A stretch of 63,892 nucleotides of DNA, from contig NZ_NRRN01000014.1 in NCBI RefSeq assembly GCF_016583625.1, positions 1-63,892 of the forward strand, read 5' to 3'. This document shows positions 44,739 through 52,709 of this stretch, piece after piece. This DNA is from Halorhodospira abdelmalekii. Its GTDB lineage: Bacteria > Pseudomonadota > Gammaproteobacteria > Nitrococcales > Halorhodospiraceae. Every line of letters begins with the position of its first letter. The first letter of the stretch is position 1. The notes under the pieces are model-generated. The model was not told where the DNA came from. It worked only from the letters and a program-made list of their open reading frames with translations, and ran no database searches. The position numbers and the translations under genes are program-made.

Positions 44739-45128
44739 ATGCTGGTTAAAGATCTCATGGTCACGAATGTGGCGACGATCTCCCCCCTCGCCACCATCCG
44801 TGCCGCTATGCGCGAGATGAAGCGCCATAGAGTGAAGTCGTTGGTGGTGGAGAAGCGAAACACCCACGACGCCTTCGGCATCATCACTTACACGAATATC
44901 CTTCGCACCATCGTTGCGGAGGAGGGGGACATTGACCTGATCAATGTCTACGACATTTGTTCTAAGCCGGTTATCACCGTCCCGGCAGAGATGGATCTGA
45001 AGCACGTAGCACGGCTAATGGTCTTGCAGAGCATTCGCCGCATCGTGGTGCTGAACGACAACGAGCTCGCGGGCCTAATCACTATGAACGACATCGTCTC
45101 CGCGATCGTAGAGATGTCGGAGTCGTAA
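44739..45128 (+). CDS. CBS-domain pair protein
   Basis: 129 residues, made only of two CBS domains (VKDLMVTNVATISPLATI...GIITYTNILR and ICSKPVITVPAEMDL...LAGLITMNDIVSAIV, each shown in part). Such stand-alone pairs bind adenine nucleotides and report energy state. It follows the PII-like gene by 76 nt on the same strand and is likely in the same unit, so the putative transporter has two nucleotide-sensing partners. No catalytic domain is present. Confidence 0.9.
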   Translation: MLVKDLMVTNVATISPLATIRAAMREMKRHRVKSLVVEKRNTHDAFGIITYTNILRTIVAEEGDIDLINVYDICSKPVITVPAEMDLKHVARLMVLQSIRRIVVLNDNELAGLITMNDIVSAIVEMSES

Positions 45129-45248
45129 ACGATCGCCGCCGTGAGAAAGCGATCCTCTTCACGCCATCTCGCGAGCCGGGTCATGGGCGTTGTGTACCTT
45201 TTGGTCTGCTAGCCAGTGCTCTGCAGTCCAGCGCTGAGTCCGGCGATC

Positions 45249-45400
45249 TTGACATCCTCCCCGGCCTGAAGGCCGGAGATTCCTACGGCGCTCAGTTCGC
45301 TGATGCGATTTGAGTCGCTTCGGTGGGTTCCTGCTTCATCGGGGCTGCCGTGCCTACACCGAGGTGTGGGCGCGGCCTTACATCCCCTCCACAGGCCATG
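45249..45400 (-). ncRNA. Predicted omega-RNA at the tnpB 3' end
   Basis: TnpB proteins use an RNA made from the tnpB 3' end and the right end of the element, and the guide is read from the flank. Here the scaffold would cover the tnpB tail and the hairpin at 45261-45276. The guide would start just beyond the end, reading GATCGCCGGACTCAGC on the minus strand. The 5' limit is a guess. Confidence 0.35.
45261..45276 (-). repeat. Right-end hairpin of the IS
   Basis: CCGGCC, loop TGAA, GGCCGG (plus-strand reading), 9 nt inside the inferred element end. It is the subterminal hairpin recognised by TnpA in this family. Confidence 0.8.
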
Positions 45401-46536
45401 ACGGCATGCCCTGCCGCCAATACATTGTTGGCTGCATTCACATCGGCATGAGCCGTGTGACCGCAGGCAACACATTTGAATCGGGCCTGGGTCTTGCGGT
45501 TGGCCTTGTCCACATGGCCACAAGCCGGACACATCCGGCTGGTGTTGCGTGGGTTCACCGCAATAACCATTCCACCGCGCCATGCCTGCTTGTATTCAAG
45601 CTGACGTCGGAACTCAAACCATCCCTGATCCAGGATGGATCGGTTCAGGCTCGATTTGGCCCGGACATTTCGCCCCGGCAGATGGACCGTGCCTGCAGCC
45701 GAACTGGACATATTCCGTACCTGCAAGTCCTCGATCACCACGACTGCGTGGTTTTGGCTGATCGCGGTCGAGGTCTTGTGCAGGAAGTCGCGGCGGGCAT
45801 GGCCGATGCGGGTGTGAATGCGCTGGATACGGGCTTTGGCCTTTTTCCAGTTGTTGCTGAATTTGACCTTGCGGCTCATCGCCCGCTGAGCCCGTGCCAG
45901 TTGCCGCTGGCGCTTTTTCAGGGCACTGGCCGGGGCAATGATCTCTCCGCTGGAGAGGGCGGCGAAACAGGCCACCCCCATATCCATGCCGACGATGCTG
46001 CGAGCCGGGTGGCGGGGATCTTCGATCTCCTGTCGCGTCTGAATGGATACATGCCAGCGCCCGCCCGAGAGGGCGACGGTGACATTGCGCACCTCGCCCA
46101 CCACCTTGCGGCTGTTGCGATAACGCACCCAGCCCAGCTTGGGCAGGAAAATACGGCTGTTGCCTTGGTCGAGTTTGATCTGTTTCGGATCGGGGTAGCG
46201 GAAGCTGTCGGACTGGCCTTTCTTCTTGAAGCGCGGGAAGTCCGCACGCTTGGCGAAGAAATTCGCGTAGGCGCGCTCCAGGTCCTTGAGCGTCTGTTGA
46301 AGCGGGTGCGTCGGCGCATCGGCCAGCCACGGCGTTTCCGGCCCTTTGCGCCACTCGGTGAGCAGCTTGCACAGTCCGGCATAGCCAAGCTTCTTCTCGC
46401 CTTGCTCGTAACGCTCCTTCTGCAACGCCAACGCCTTGTTGAACACGAACCGGCACGAGCCAGCGAAACGGCGCATTTGCCGTTCCTGCTGGCCGTCGGG
46501 GCGTAGCTCAAACTTGAAGGCTTGGAGTTGTTGCAT
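45292..46536 (-). CDS. tnpB: RNA-guided nuclease TnpB
   Basis: 414 residues from ATG 46536; the frame is open to 46968 but that part is antisense to tnpA. N-terminal helix-turn-helix/REC part (MQQLQAFKFELRPDGQQERQ), then a RuvC-like nuclease with all three acids: Asp in GMDMGVACF, Glu in VVIEDLQVRNM and Asp in AHADVNAANN. The zinc ribbon is CPACGH...CVACGH. The tail ends TAAPMKQEP followed by about ten residues. TnpB cuts DNA guided by omega-RNA and helps the element persist. The 21-nt gap to tnpA must hold both promoters. Confidence 0.95.
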   Translation of the reverse strand: MQQLQAFKFELRPDGQQERQMRRFAGSCRFVFNKALALQKERYEQGEKKLGYAGLCKLLTEWRKGPETPWLADAPTHPLQQTLKDLERAYANFFAKRADFPRFKKKGQSDSFRYPDPKQIKLDQGNSRIFLPKLGWVRYRNSRKVVGEVRNVTVALSGGRWHVSIQTRQEIEDPRHPARSIVGMDMGVACFAALSSGEIIAPASALKKRQRQLARAQRAMSRKVKFSNNWKKAKARIQRIHTRIGHARRDFLHKTSTAISQNHAVVVIEDLQVRNMSSSAAGTVHLPGRNVRAKSSLNRSILDQGWFEFRRQLEYKQAWRGGMVIAVNPRNTSRMCPACGHVDKANRKTQARFKCVACGHTAHADVNAANNVLAAGHAVMACGGDVRPRPHLGVGTAAPMKQEPTEATQIASAN

Positions 46537-46557
46537 GCAGAGATTATAGTTTGGCCT

Positions 46558-46971
46558 ATGAGCAACGACAATGATATTCGACACGGTCGACACTGCGTTT
46601 TCAAGATGCACGTCCATTTGGTCTTTGTGGCGAAATATCGCCGCAGGGTCTTCGATGCCGACGCAATCAACCGGCTGCGCACGATCTTCGCCAAGGTCTG
46701 CACCGACTTCGAGGCACAACTGATCGAGATGGACGGCGAGGACGATCATGTGCATCTGCTGGTGGAGTATCCGCCCAAGGTGGCCGTCTCGAACCTCGTG
46801 AACAGCCTCAAGGGCGTCTCCAGCCGTCTGCTTCGCAAGAAGCGCCCGGACATCGAGAAACGCTACTGGAAGGGCGTGCTGTGGTCGCCGTCCTACTTCG
46901 CATCCTCCTGCGGCGGCGCGCCGATCTCCATCGTGCGCCAGTACATCGAGCAGCAGCAGACACCTCATTGA
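46558..46971 (+). CDS. tnpA: IS200/IS605 transposase TnpA
   Basis: 137 residues, Y1 HUH transposase. The His-hydrophobic-His motif is in DDHVHLLVEY and the nucleophilic Tyr is in IVRQYIEQQ. The start MSNDNDIRHGRHCVFKMHVH fits the family, which cuts and joins single-stranded DNA at hairpin ends. The ATG at 46558 follows a weak ribosome site. It is intact and normal in length. Confidence 0.95.
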   Translation: MSNDNDIRHGRHCVFKMHVHLVFVAKYRRRVFDADAINRLRTIFAKVCTDFEAQLIEMDGEDDHVHLLVEYPPKVAVSNLVNSLKGVSSRLLRKKRPDIEKRYWKGVLWSPSYFASSCGGAPISIVRQYIEQQQTPH

Positions 46972-47006
46972 AACCCAAGGACGGCTTCGCCGTCCGCGCT
47001 ATCCTT

Positions 47007-47026
47007 CCCCGCCCTGAACGGCGGGG
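47007..47026 (-). repeat. Left-end hairpin of the IS
   Basis: CCCCGCC (47007-47013), loop CTGAAC, GGCGGGG (47020-47026), about 15 nt from the inferred element end. Confidence 0.75.
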
Positions 47027-47041
47027 CTTGTCGCGCGCTGG

Positions 47042-47689
47042 GTCAACCGGCCTGGGCAGTGCTCTAGGTCGGTCTTTTGTTCGGCGCGACAGAGGCATCT
47101 GCGGAAAACACGGGCACCGGGACGTCATCTCTCGCCCGTGGCGATCCGCCGCCTTGAGGAGTGTGCCGGAACATGCCAGCCTCCGGTCTGGCGGCAGTGA
47201 CGTGCTCAAATCCCCCCGGCATTAGCTGGCGCCACGGGTGTTTGCGTCCATGGTGAGAGGATGCAGGGTCGTTGGTGCGCCCCTCCATGTGGCGGCTCTT
47301 TCAGCTCGCGAACAGAACCCGCGTGAGGTCCGTCATGCGCGCTGTTTTAGTCTCTTGCTCTTGCTTCAATGCGGCGTGGTCGCTTGTCCCCCGAGCGAGA
47401 TGGCTCGTCCAATATAGATACGGTGAGCAGCCCTTCGCCTTCCTTGGAAGCGGGGCTGGGAGGCTCGGCTGTGCGCAGTCTGTTATCGCTGCTTGGCTCA
47501 TCGTATTCAGTGTTTAGGGCCTCGTAATAAGTTCGAGCCGCAAATTTGATATCCAGCAGGAGCGGGTACAGACCGAATTTTCGGGGCTCCCTTGTGTTCA
47601 AAACATCCGGTAGAAGAGCACGCCAGCTTGGTCGTTTCAGTAGCAGCTTATTGCACCGGGACTGCCACAATAAACAGGAGGTGCCTGAG
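47042..47689. other. Gap of about 650 bp with no supported gene
   Basis: This stretch lies between the IS and the lipoprotein gene. Open frames on both strands look like chance: no ribosome sites, no family marks, mixed composition. The GC-rich left part changes to AT-richer sequence near 47500, close to where the lower-GC genes begin. It may hold decayed DNA. A strong AGGAGGTG at 47676-47683 belongs to the next gene. Confidence 0.5.
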
Positions 47690-49528
47690 ATGGGCAGGAT
47701 TGCGATGTCACACAGCACTCTACGCGGCAAAATTACTGCCTGGAAAGCTCCGCCGTCAGTCTCTGTTTCGGACTTAAATTTTTTTCGCCCTACTTTAGGC
47801 GGGCGTGTTAGAAAAGCATCATCCCTGTTTGTCTTCTTGATGATTGCTCTTGGTATCAGCGGTTGTTTCGATAATAGCGATGATATAGATATTTCCGTTT
47901 CCGATACGACCACCCCGGAGATAGATGAAGCTCAGACGGATGAAGTTCAAATGACGTTCGACTCGTTCGATCACGATTCCGGAGTGATTGAGCTGACGGG
48001 TCAAAATGAGGCGTCTATAGAAAGTGAGCAACTCCGCGAAAACTTGACAGTGCAGTTTCAGACAGAGGAGGAAGATCCTCTGACTGGAATGGTTGTGCAC
48101 TGGCGAGCCGCCAGAGGGGTGCTTGAAATAATAGCTTATGATCCCTCTGAAGAGTATGCGCCAGTCTATTATCGCGGCGATCCAGCGCTGGATGGCGAGG
48201 GTTCCTCCCAAATCCAGAGAATGGATACTGGCTCAGCGACAGTTGAGCCCCAGGCTGTCTTTGTCACTGCAGCGTTACTTACGTTTACAGCCGTAACTGT
48301 CGGGGCGGCTCAAATTGATTATGCCATCAATACATACAGAATGGAGCGAGTAAGGTTAGAAAATTATGCGATCGTCTCTGATAGGTCTACCATTATTAAA
48401 GCAAGCATCAGCGATGTCATGGATTTTGTCGATGCTTCGTATCAGGCCCAGGGGGCTATTGTTAAAGTAGGAATTGGGATGGCTACAGGGAGCCCAAGTT
48501 TTGCTAGTTTTGCACTGGGGGCGACAGGAAGTAATGCGGTGGATGTGGTCGTTGATGCCATTTCAGAGCATAATCAAGAGAGGGTATACAGTGATTCCGG
48601 AGCTGTAACAGGGGATACGAGGGTTTGGGCTAGTGTTGAGGGTTGGGACACGAGGAGTCCATTCGATGTGACAATAACAGTGTTTCCTGTCGGTTACGAA
48701 GATCACTATGAGCCTAATGATTCGCTCGATGAGGCGGTGCGCCTGCGTAGCCGGAGTGAGGGCCCCTTGTTTGTCGGCGATAATAATCCGGATTATTACC
48801 GGGTCTATCTCAATGAGGGCAATGCTTGGGACGCAAAAATCCGCTTTAATCACGCCAGAAGTAACCTGAACCTCACACTATACGGGCCAGACGGAGAGGA
48901 GCTTGATCACTCCAACCGATCTGATAGAGATGATGGCTCCGAGTATGTGTCGATTGAGTCGGCAGCAGAGCCTGGTTGGTATGCGGTTGGTGTCGAAAAG
49001 GATGGTGGAGATTGGTCCTCTGCGGCATACAATCTGGAAGCTGCCTCAGTCGGTGGCACTCCCGGCAGCACCGACGGCGCGGATGAGTATCGCTTTGTGT
49101 TGGAGTGGGGCCAGGATCCTAGGGATCTCGATGCCCATCTATTGACACCACGCATAGATGAACCTCCTGTCGTTGGAGAGGAGCACCACCTGTACTTCGG
49201 AACTCGTCGGACGTATGACCTTAGCAGTCCACCTTACATCCACCTGGATACGGACGAAGTATCCGGGTTTGGCCCAGAGACCATAACGATTGGACAGCTC
49301 TACGACGGAACCTACACGTATAGCGTGCACAAATTTGCGGGTTCGGGAACTTTGGCCGGATCAGGCGCCAGTGTCAGCGTCTACGACCGCCACGGCCTAA
49401 TCCGTGATGTGACCATTGATGATGATGGGAGTGCTGATCGGTGGTGGCACGTATTCGAGATCGATGGCGAGGACAGAAGGTTACGATTGGTGGATGAAAT
49501 CTCCAACACCCATATCACCGACCGCTGA
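47690..49528 (+). CDS. Lipoprotein with PPC and YfaP-like domains
   Basis: 612 residues from ATG 47690, six nt after AGGAGGTG; the open frame to 47546 is not used. A lipobox (GISGC) with Cys at residue 59 follows a hydrophobic LFVFLMIAL. The basic N-region before it is unusually long. After an Asp/Thr-rich linker comes an unrecognised region with a possible hydrophobic segment (AVFVTAALLTFTAVTVGAA). Next is a PPC-like beta domain (YEPNDSLDEAVRLR, NPDYYRVYLNEGN), then a YfaP/DUF2135-like domain (DLDAHLLTP, HLYFG, GPETITIGQLYDGTYTYSVH). Cell-surface attachment or binding is likely, but no catalytic domain is seen. The gene is AT-richer than the core, which suggests transfer. Confidence 0.72.
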   Translation: MGRIAMSHSTLRGKITAWKAPPSVSVSDLNFFRPTLGGRVRKASSLFVFLMIALGISGCFDNSDDIDISVSDTTTPEIDEAQTDEVQMTFDSFDHDSGVIELTGQNEASIESEQLRENLTVQFQTEEEDPLTGMVVHWRAARGVLEIIAYDPSEEYAPVYYRGDPALDGEGSSQIQRMDTGSATVEPQAVFVTAALLTFTAVTVGAAQIDYAINTYRMERVRLENYAIVSDRSTIIKASISDVMDFVDASYQAQGAIVKVGIGMATGSPSFASFALGATGSNAVDVVVDAISEHNQERVYSDSGAVTGDTRVWASVEGWDTRSPFDVTITVFPVGYEDHYEPNDSLDEAVRLRSRSEGPLFVGDNNPDYYRVYLNEGNAWDAKIRFNHARSNLNLTLYGPDGEELDHSNRSDRDDGSEYVSIESAAEPGWYAVGVEKDGGDWSSAAYNLEAASVGGTPGSTDGADEYRFVLEWGQDPRDLDAHLLTPRIDEPPVVGEEHHLYFGTRRTYDLSSPPYIHLDTDEVSGFGPETITIGQLYDGTYTYSVHKFAGSGTLAGSGASVSVYDRHGLIRDVTIDDDGSADRWWHVFEIDGEDRRLRLVDEISNTHITDR

Positions 49529-49791
49529 AGGAGTACCTGCACTAATCTTGGAGTGATGGTGTGGGTCATATTTAGGACACGTTAGAGGAGTGTATGGATA
49601 GGTTAGCCGCCGCTATGGCAGCCCGGTTTGCTCCTTAAAGAGAGGGAGGCTTGCCGTGGCGGTGGCTAAGGCTGATCGGTTGCTTGTGACCCGTTCGCCG
49701 AATTGGGTTGTTGTGCGTTGATGCCCTTCATGCGGTGTGACCCAAGCAAAGCTAACCAGCGGGCTTTACGTTTTTTTTGTTGGAGGAAATA
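49529..49791 (+). other. Gap with a short reading frame and a hairpin-T8 signal
   Basis: It holds a 13-codon frame at about 49594 (MDRLAAAMAARF) after GAGGAG, too short to call a gene. Text near 49560 (ATATTTAGGACACG) recalls insertion-sequence ends but was not identified. Confidence 0.4.
49748..49778 (+). terminator. Weak hairpin followed by T8, just before an ORF
   Basis: AAAGC (49748-49752) and GCTTT (49763-49767), then ACG and TTTTTTTT (49771-49778). It ends 3 nt before the GGAGGA of the barrel gene. It may terminate read-through, act as an attenuator, or be a slippage-prone T tract. The stem is only 5 bp. Confidence 0.35.
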
Positions 49792-50868
49792 ATGTTTTCT
49801 GGTCTCCGTGATGATTCAGTTTCTGTTTTTCCTGATCGTTTGAATCTCTCTTCACCTGCCTGCCGCAGTTTTTTATACATATCGGCCGGTACGCTGGGCG
49901 TCTTCCTATCAGCTTCTGCCTGGGCTGATCAGTGTACGGATGCACAAGTGGCAAGGATGATTATGAACGACATCCCGGAAGAGGTCATCAGCAATACATG
50001 CGGTATCGATAATGTGCATTTATCAATGGATGATGACCAGCTTTTTGATGACGCTCCTGAAGAGGCAGCAGAAGAACTGGACGCAGACGACCTGGGAACA
50101 GCCGACAAGAATGCCGGTGCGGTTGCCGAGGAAGGCGACGCGACAGAGGAGCAAGTATCTGGAAGTGGCGCGAGCAGCGAGGCCAGTGGTAGTCTTGCTG
50201 CAGCTAAGAGTGGTCGCATCTATGCTGGTGTTAGCTACGGAAAGGCCTCATTTGAGATTGATGAGGACCTAACCGGAGAGTACCCGGGAGATGACAACTT
50301 ATCAGTGGACAACGAGTGGGATTTTGATTACCTAAAAGGACGCTTAGGTTATTCTTTCCATCCACGGTTCGCTATCGAGGGCCGCATTGGTATCGGCCTT
50401 TCGGACGACAGCAACTCTGACACTGTTTCATGGACAATCGATGAGCCTTTTCTGGATATGCGCCTTGAAAGCGAATTTGAGGCAGAAATCACCGTAGAAC
50501 CGACTACTCTTTTCGGTCTCTACCTCGTGGCTGATGTCATCCAGTGGGATTCTTTTTCATTTTACGTGCTAGGAGGGTTGACACGAACAGAGTTTGATCT
50601 TGAATACTATGAAAGAGAAGAGGAGGAAGAGTACAACCAAGCTGGCGAGCTATTAGGAGTTGATGGTCATGAAGGAACACTTACCGATACCTTCGACAAC
50701 ACGAGCTTATCGTACGGCGTGGGTGCAAATTATTTTTTAAATGAAAACATAGCATTACATGCCGAGTGGGTATGGTATGATCGCGATGCTGAATTCTCTT
50801 TCTTAGGTGAGGATCTAGACTATGACGTAGAAATGTTGAGCGCTGGAGTTGCTTATTACTTTGATTAG
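49792..50868 (+). CDS. Outer-membrane beta-barrel protein with acidic linker
   Basis: 358 residues from ATG 49792 after GGAGGAAATA. A signal sequence appears at about residues 30-48 (ISAGTLGVFLSASAWA), which leaves a long N-region. The mature part starts with a small domain holding two Cys (QCTDAQVARMIMNDIPEEVI...TCG), then an acidic Glu/Ala/Ser linker, then an eight-strand-type barrel (IYAGVSYGKASFEID, LGYSFHPRFAIEGRIGIG, FYVLGGLTRTEFDLEYYE) that ends AGVAYYFD. It resembles OmpA-like barrels without the peptidoglycan domain. Like the preceding lipoprotein gene, it is AT-richer than the core. Confidence 0.75.
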   Translation: MFSGLRDDSVSVFPDRLNLSSPACRSFLYISAGTLGVFLSASAWADQCTDAQVARMIMNDIPEEVISNTCGIDNVHLSMDDDQLFDDAPEEAAEELDADDLGTADKNAGAVAEEGDATEEQVSGSGASSEASGSLAAAKSGRIYAGVSYGKASFEIDEDLTGEYPGDDNLSVDNEWDFDYLKGRLGYSFHPRFAIEGRIGIGLSDDSNSDTVSWTIDEPFLDMRLESEFEAEITVEPTTLFGLYLVADVIQWDSFSFYVLGGLTRTEFDLEYYEREEEEEYNQAGELLGVDGHEGTLTDTFDNTSLSYGVGANYFLNENIALHAEWVWYDRDAEFSFLGEDLDYDVEMLSAGVAYYFD

Positions 50869-51317
50869 TAAAGGGAGGCGTTTACCTCTAAGGTCGAGCC
50901 GATTGAATCAGCGTCTTTATAGGCGGCTAGATCAAGACGTAGAGCAAGCGCACTGAGGTGCGAACGCCGGAGAACGGACAGCGAAAGAAGAGGTAGTGAT
51001 CGGCATCGCCGTTGCTGTGCCCAAAAGCGTTCGGAGGGGTGCTCAACGGACGCCGCTGTGGCGTTCTGGTTGACACTCAGGGCCTTCCTCTCCACAGGCT
51101 TCACATCCGGCGGAACTCGCCGTAGGCGCTGCCACTATGTGGAACCGGATTGACATGCCTGTCGAGCAGGCAACACCATCAGCGCAAGCGCATTATATCC
51201 AAATGCTGACCTGATCACTATCGGCATTAGCTTAACAAAATGGAGATATATAAATAGATATGAGAAGATTTAGACTGAACTGCTCAAACCCTATCTAACC
51301 AAAGGTCACTGTTCGCG
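50869..51317. other. Gap of about 450 bp with no supported gene
   Basis: The left part is GC-rich with a chance-looking 79-codon frame on the minus strand. The right part (51180-51290) is AT-rich and contains ATATATAAATAGATATG, likely promoter DNA for the next gene. It marks the right border of the accessory region. Confidence 0.5.
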
Positions 51318-51767
51318 ATGAGAATATGGGTCGATGCCGATGCTTGTCCAGGTGCCGTCAAGGAGATCCTGTTCCGTGCTGCCGAACGCACCCGGATCGA
51401 ATTGACGCTGGTGGCCAACCACGCCATGCGAGTGCCGCCGTCGCCCTTCGTGCGCTTCATGCAGGTTGCTTCAGGGTTTGATGCGGCCGACCATGAGATC
51501 GTTCGTCGGGTGGCGGCCGGAGATCTTGTGATCACCGCTGACATCCCTTTGGCAGCTGAGGTGATCGAAGCCGGTGCGCAGGCGCTCAACCCGCGTGGCG
51601 AACTCTATAGCCCCGAAACGATCCGGGAGCGACTCAATATGCGTGACTTTATGGATACGTTGCGTGCTAGCGGTATCGAGACTGGCGGTCCGCCGGCACT
51701 CAGCGCTCGTGATCGGCAGAACTTCGCCAACGCGCTCGATCGCATCTTGGCTCAGAATGCCCAGTGA
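51318..51767 (+). CDS. YaiI/YqxD family (DUF188) protein
   Basis: 149 residues, standard length. It begins [18 protein letters not shown], the conserved Asp-x-Asp-x-Cys-Pro block of DUF188. ITADIPLA and [16 protein letters not shown] are further family marks. The fold is PIN-like, which suggests a nuclease; the function is unproven. GGTCACTG and a weak ribosome site precede the ATG. It is convergent with the REC-GGDEF gene. Confidence 0.9.
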   Translation: MRIWVDADACPGAVKEILFRAAERTRIELTLVANHAMRVPPSPFVRFMQVASGFDAADHEIVRRVAAGDLVITADIPLAAEVIEAGAQALNPRGELYSPETIRERLNMRDFMDTLRASGIETGGPPALSARDRQNFANALDRILAQNAQ

Positions 51768-51789
51768 TCGCTTGATTCTTCCGCATGTG

Positions 51790-52701
51790 TTAACCGCCCA
51801 CACGGTTGCGGCCGGCCACTTTCGCCCGGTAGAGCGCCTCGTCAGCCTGCTGGAGCAGTAGGGCCGGAGACGGGGTGTTGAGATCGATGGTCGCGATGCC
51901 GAGGCTGATGCTAACTACCGGACCGGTGCTCGAGTATTCGTGATCGATGGCCAGTGCCTCGACCGCCGCGCGCAGTTGTTCGGCGACCACGCGAGCACCC
52001 GCAGCATCCGTAGCGGGCAAGAGCGCGACGAACTCCTCGCCGCCGTAGCGGCAAACGCGATCGCCAGGCCGCAACAGGGCGCCGGAGAGCGCTCTGGCCA
52101 CCTTCTGTAGGCAGAGATCACCGGCACCGTGACCGTAGTGGTCGTTGAACAGCTTGAAGTGATCGATATCGAGCATCACCAGCGACAGCGGGCTACCTTC
52201 GCGGACGCTTCTTCTGACCTCCGACTGCACTTGCTCATCGAAGTAGCGCCGGTTGGGGATGCCGGTCAGACCGTCGAGCAGGGCGTACTGCTCTAGGAGA
52301 TCGGTTTTGCGCTTGAGACTCATGTGGGTGCGGACGCGGGCGCGGACGATCGCCGGGTTAAACGGCTTGGCGATATAGTCGACTGCGCCGAGGTTAAGGC
52401 CGTGCTCTTCATCACTAGCCGCATCAAGGGCAGTAACGAAGATGATCGCAATGCCGGTGGTGGCAGGATCCTCTTTGAGACGGCGGCAAATCTCGTAGCC
52501 GTCGATGTCCGGCATTTGGATATCGAGCAGGATTAGGTCGGGCGGCGGCTGGCTAGCATTCTGAACCATAGCGAGGGCTTTCTTACCACTATTGGCTATC
52601 TGGATGCGGTACTCGCCCTTGAGCAAGGCACCTAGGGCCTGAATGTTGGCTGGTTCGTCGTCGACCACAAGAATAGTGGCCTTGCCGCTTGTGTTATCCA
52701 T
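51790..52701 (-). CDS. Response regulator with diguanylate cyclase domain
   Basis: 303 residues. Receiver domain (about 9-125): VVDDEPAN, phospho-acceptor Asp in LILLDIQMPDIDG, and the Lys in IAKPF. GGDEF domain (about 140-300): the DxD turn MLDIDHFKLFND is intact, the signature is RYGGEEF, and an inhibition site RPGD lies exactly five residues before it. It should make c-di-GMP when phosphorylated, with product inhibition. It starts 8 nt after the stop of the hybrid kinase on the same strand, so the kinase is its likely phosphodonor. Confidence 0.95.
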   Translation of the reverse strand: MDNTSGKATILVVDDEPANIQALGALLKGEYRIQIANSGKKALAMVQNASQPPPDLILLDIQMPDIDGYEICRRLKEDPATTGIAIIFVTALDAASDEEHGLNLGAVDYIAKPFNPAIVRARVRTHMSLKRKTDLLEQYALLDGLTGIPNRRYFDEQVQSEVRRSVREGSPLSLVMLDIDHFKLFNDHYGHGAGDLCLQKVARALSGALLRPGDRVCRYGGEEFVALLPATDAAGARVVAEQLRAAVEALAIDHEYSSTGPVVSISLGIATIDLNTPSPALLLQQADEALYRAKVAGRNRVGG

Positions 52702-52709
52702 GGTTTTTC

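Larger units (their letters stand above)
45249..47041 (-). mobile_element. IS200/IS605-family insertion sequence
   Basis: It carries divergent tnpA (plus) and tnpB (minus), as in IS605. The left boundary is the right end of the IS: hairpin 45261-45276, then TCAA on the minus strand at 45252-45249. The right boundary is the left end of the IS: hairpin 47007-47026, with TTGAC on the minus strand at 47046-47042 as a plausible target pentamer (ISDra2 uses TTGAT). A second hairpin (GGACGG/CCGTCC, 46979-46995) lies just after tnpA. Neither gene is broken, so the element may be active. Exact ends are inferred. Confidence 0.85.

Noticed and set aside
45310-46506. 398-codon plus-strand frame opposite tnpB
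   Set aside because: tnpB on the other strand has all catalytic residues; this frame has no recognisable domain.
47347-47913. 188-codon minus-strand frame overlapping the lipoprotein gene start
   Set aside because: It overlaps the strongest ribosome site in the area on the opposite strand and shows no domain.
50865-51104. 79-codon minus-strand frame after the barrel gene
   Set aside because: No ribosome site, no family marks and mixed composition. It looks like chance.
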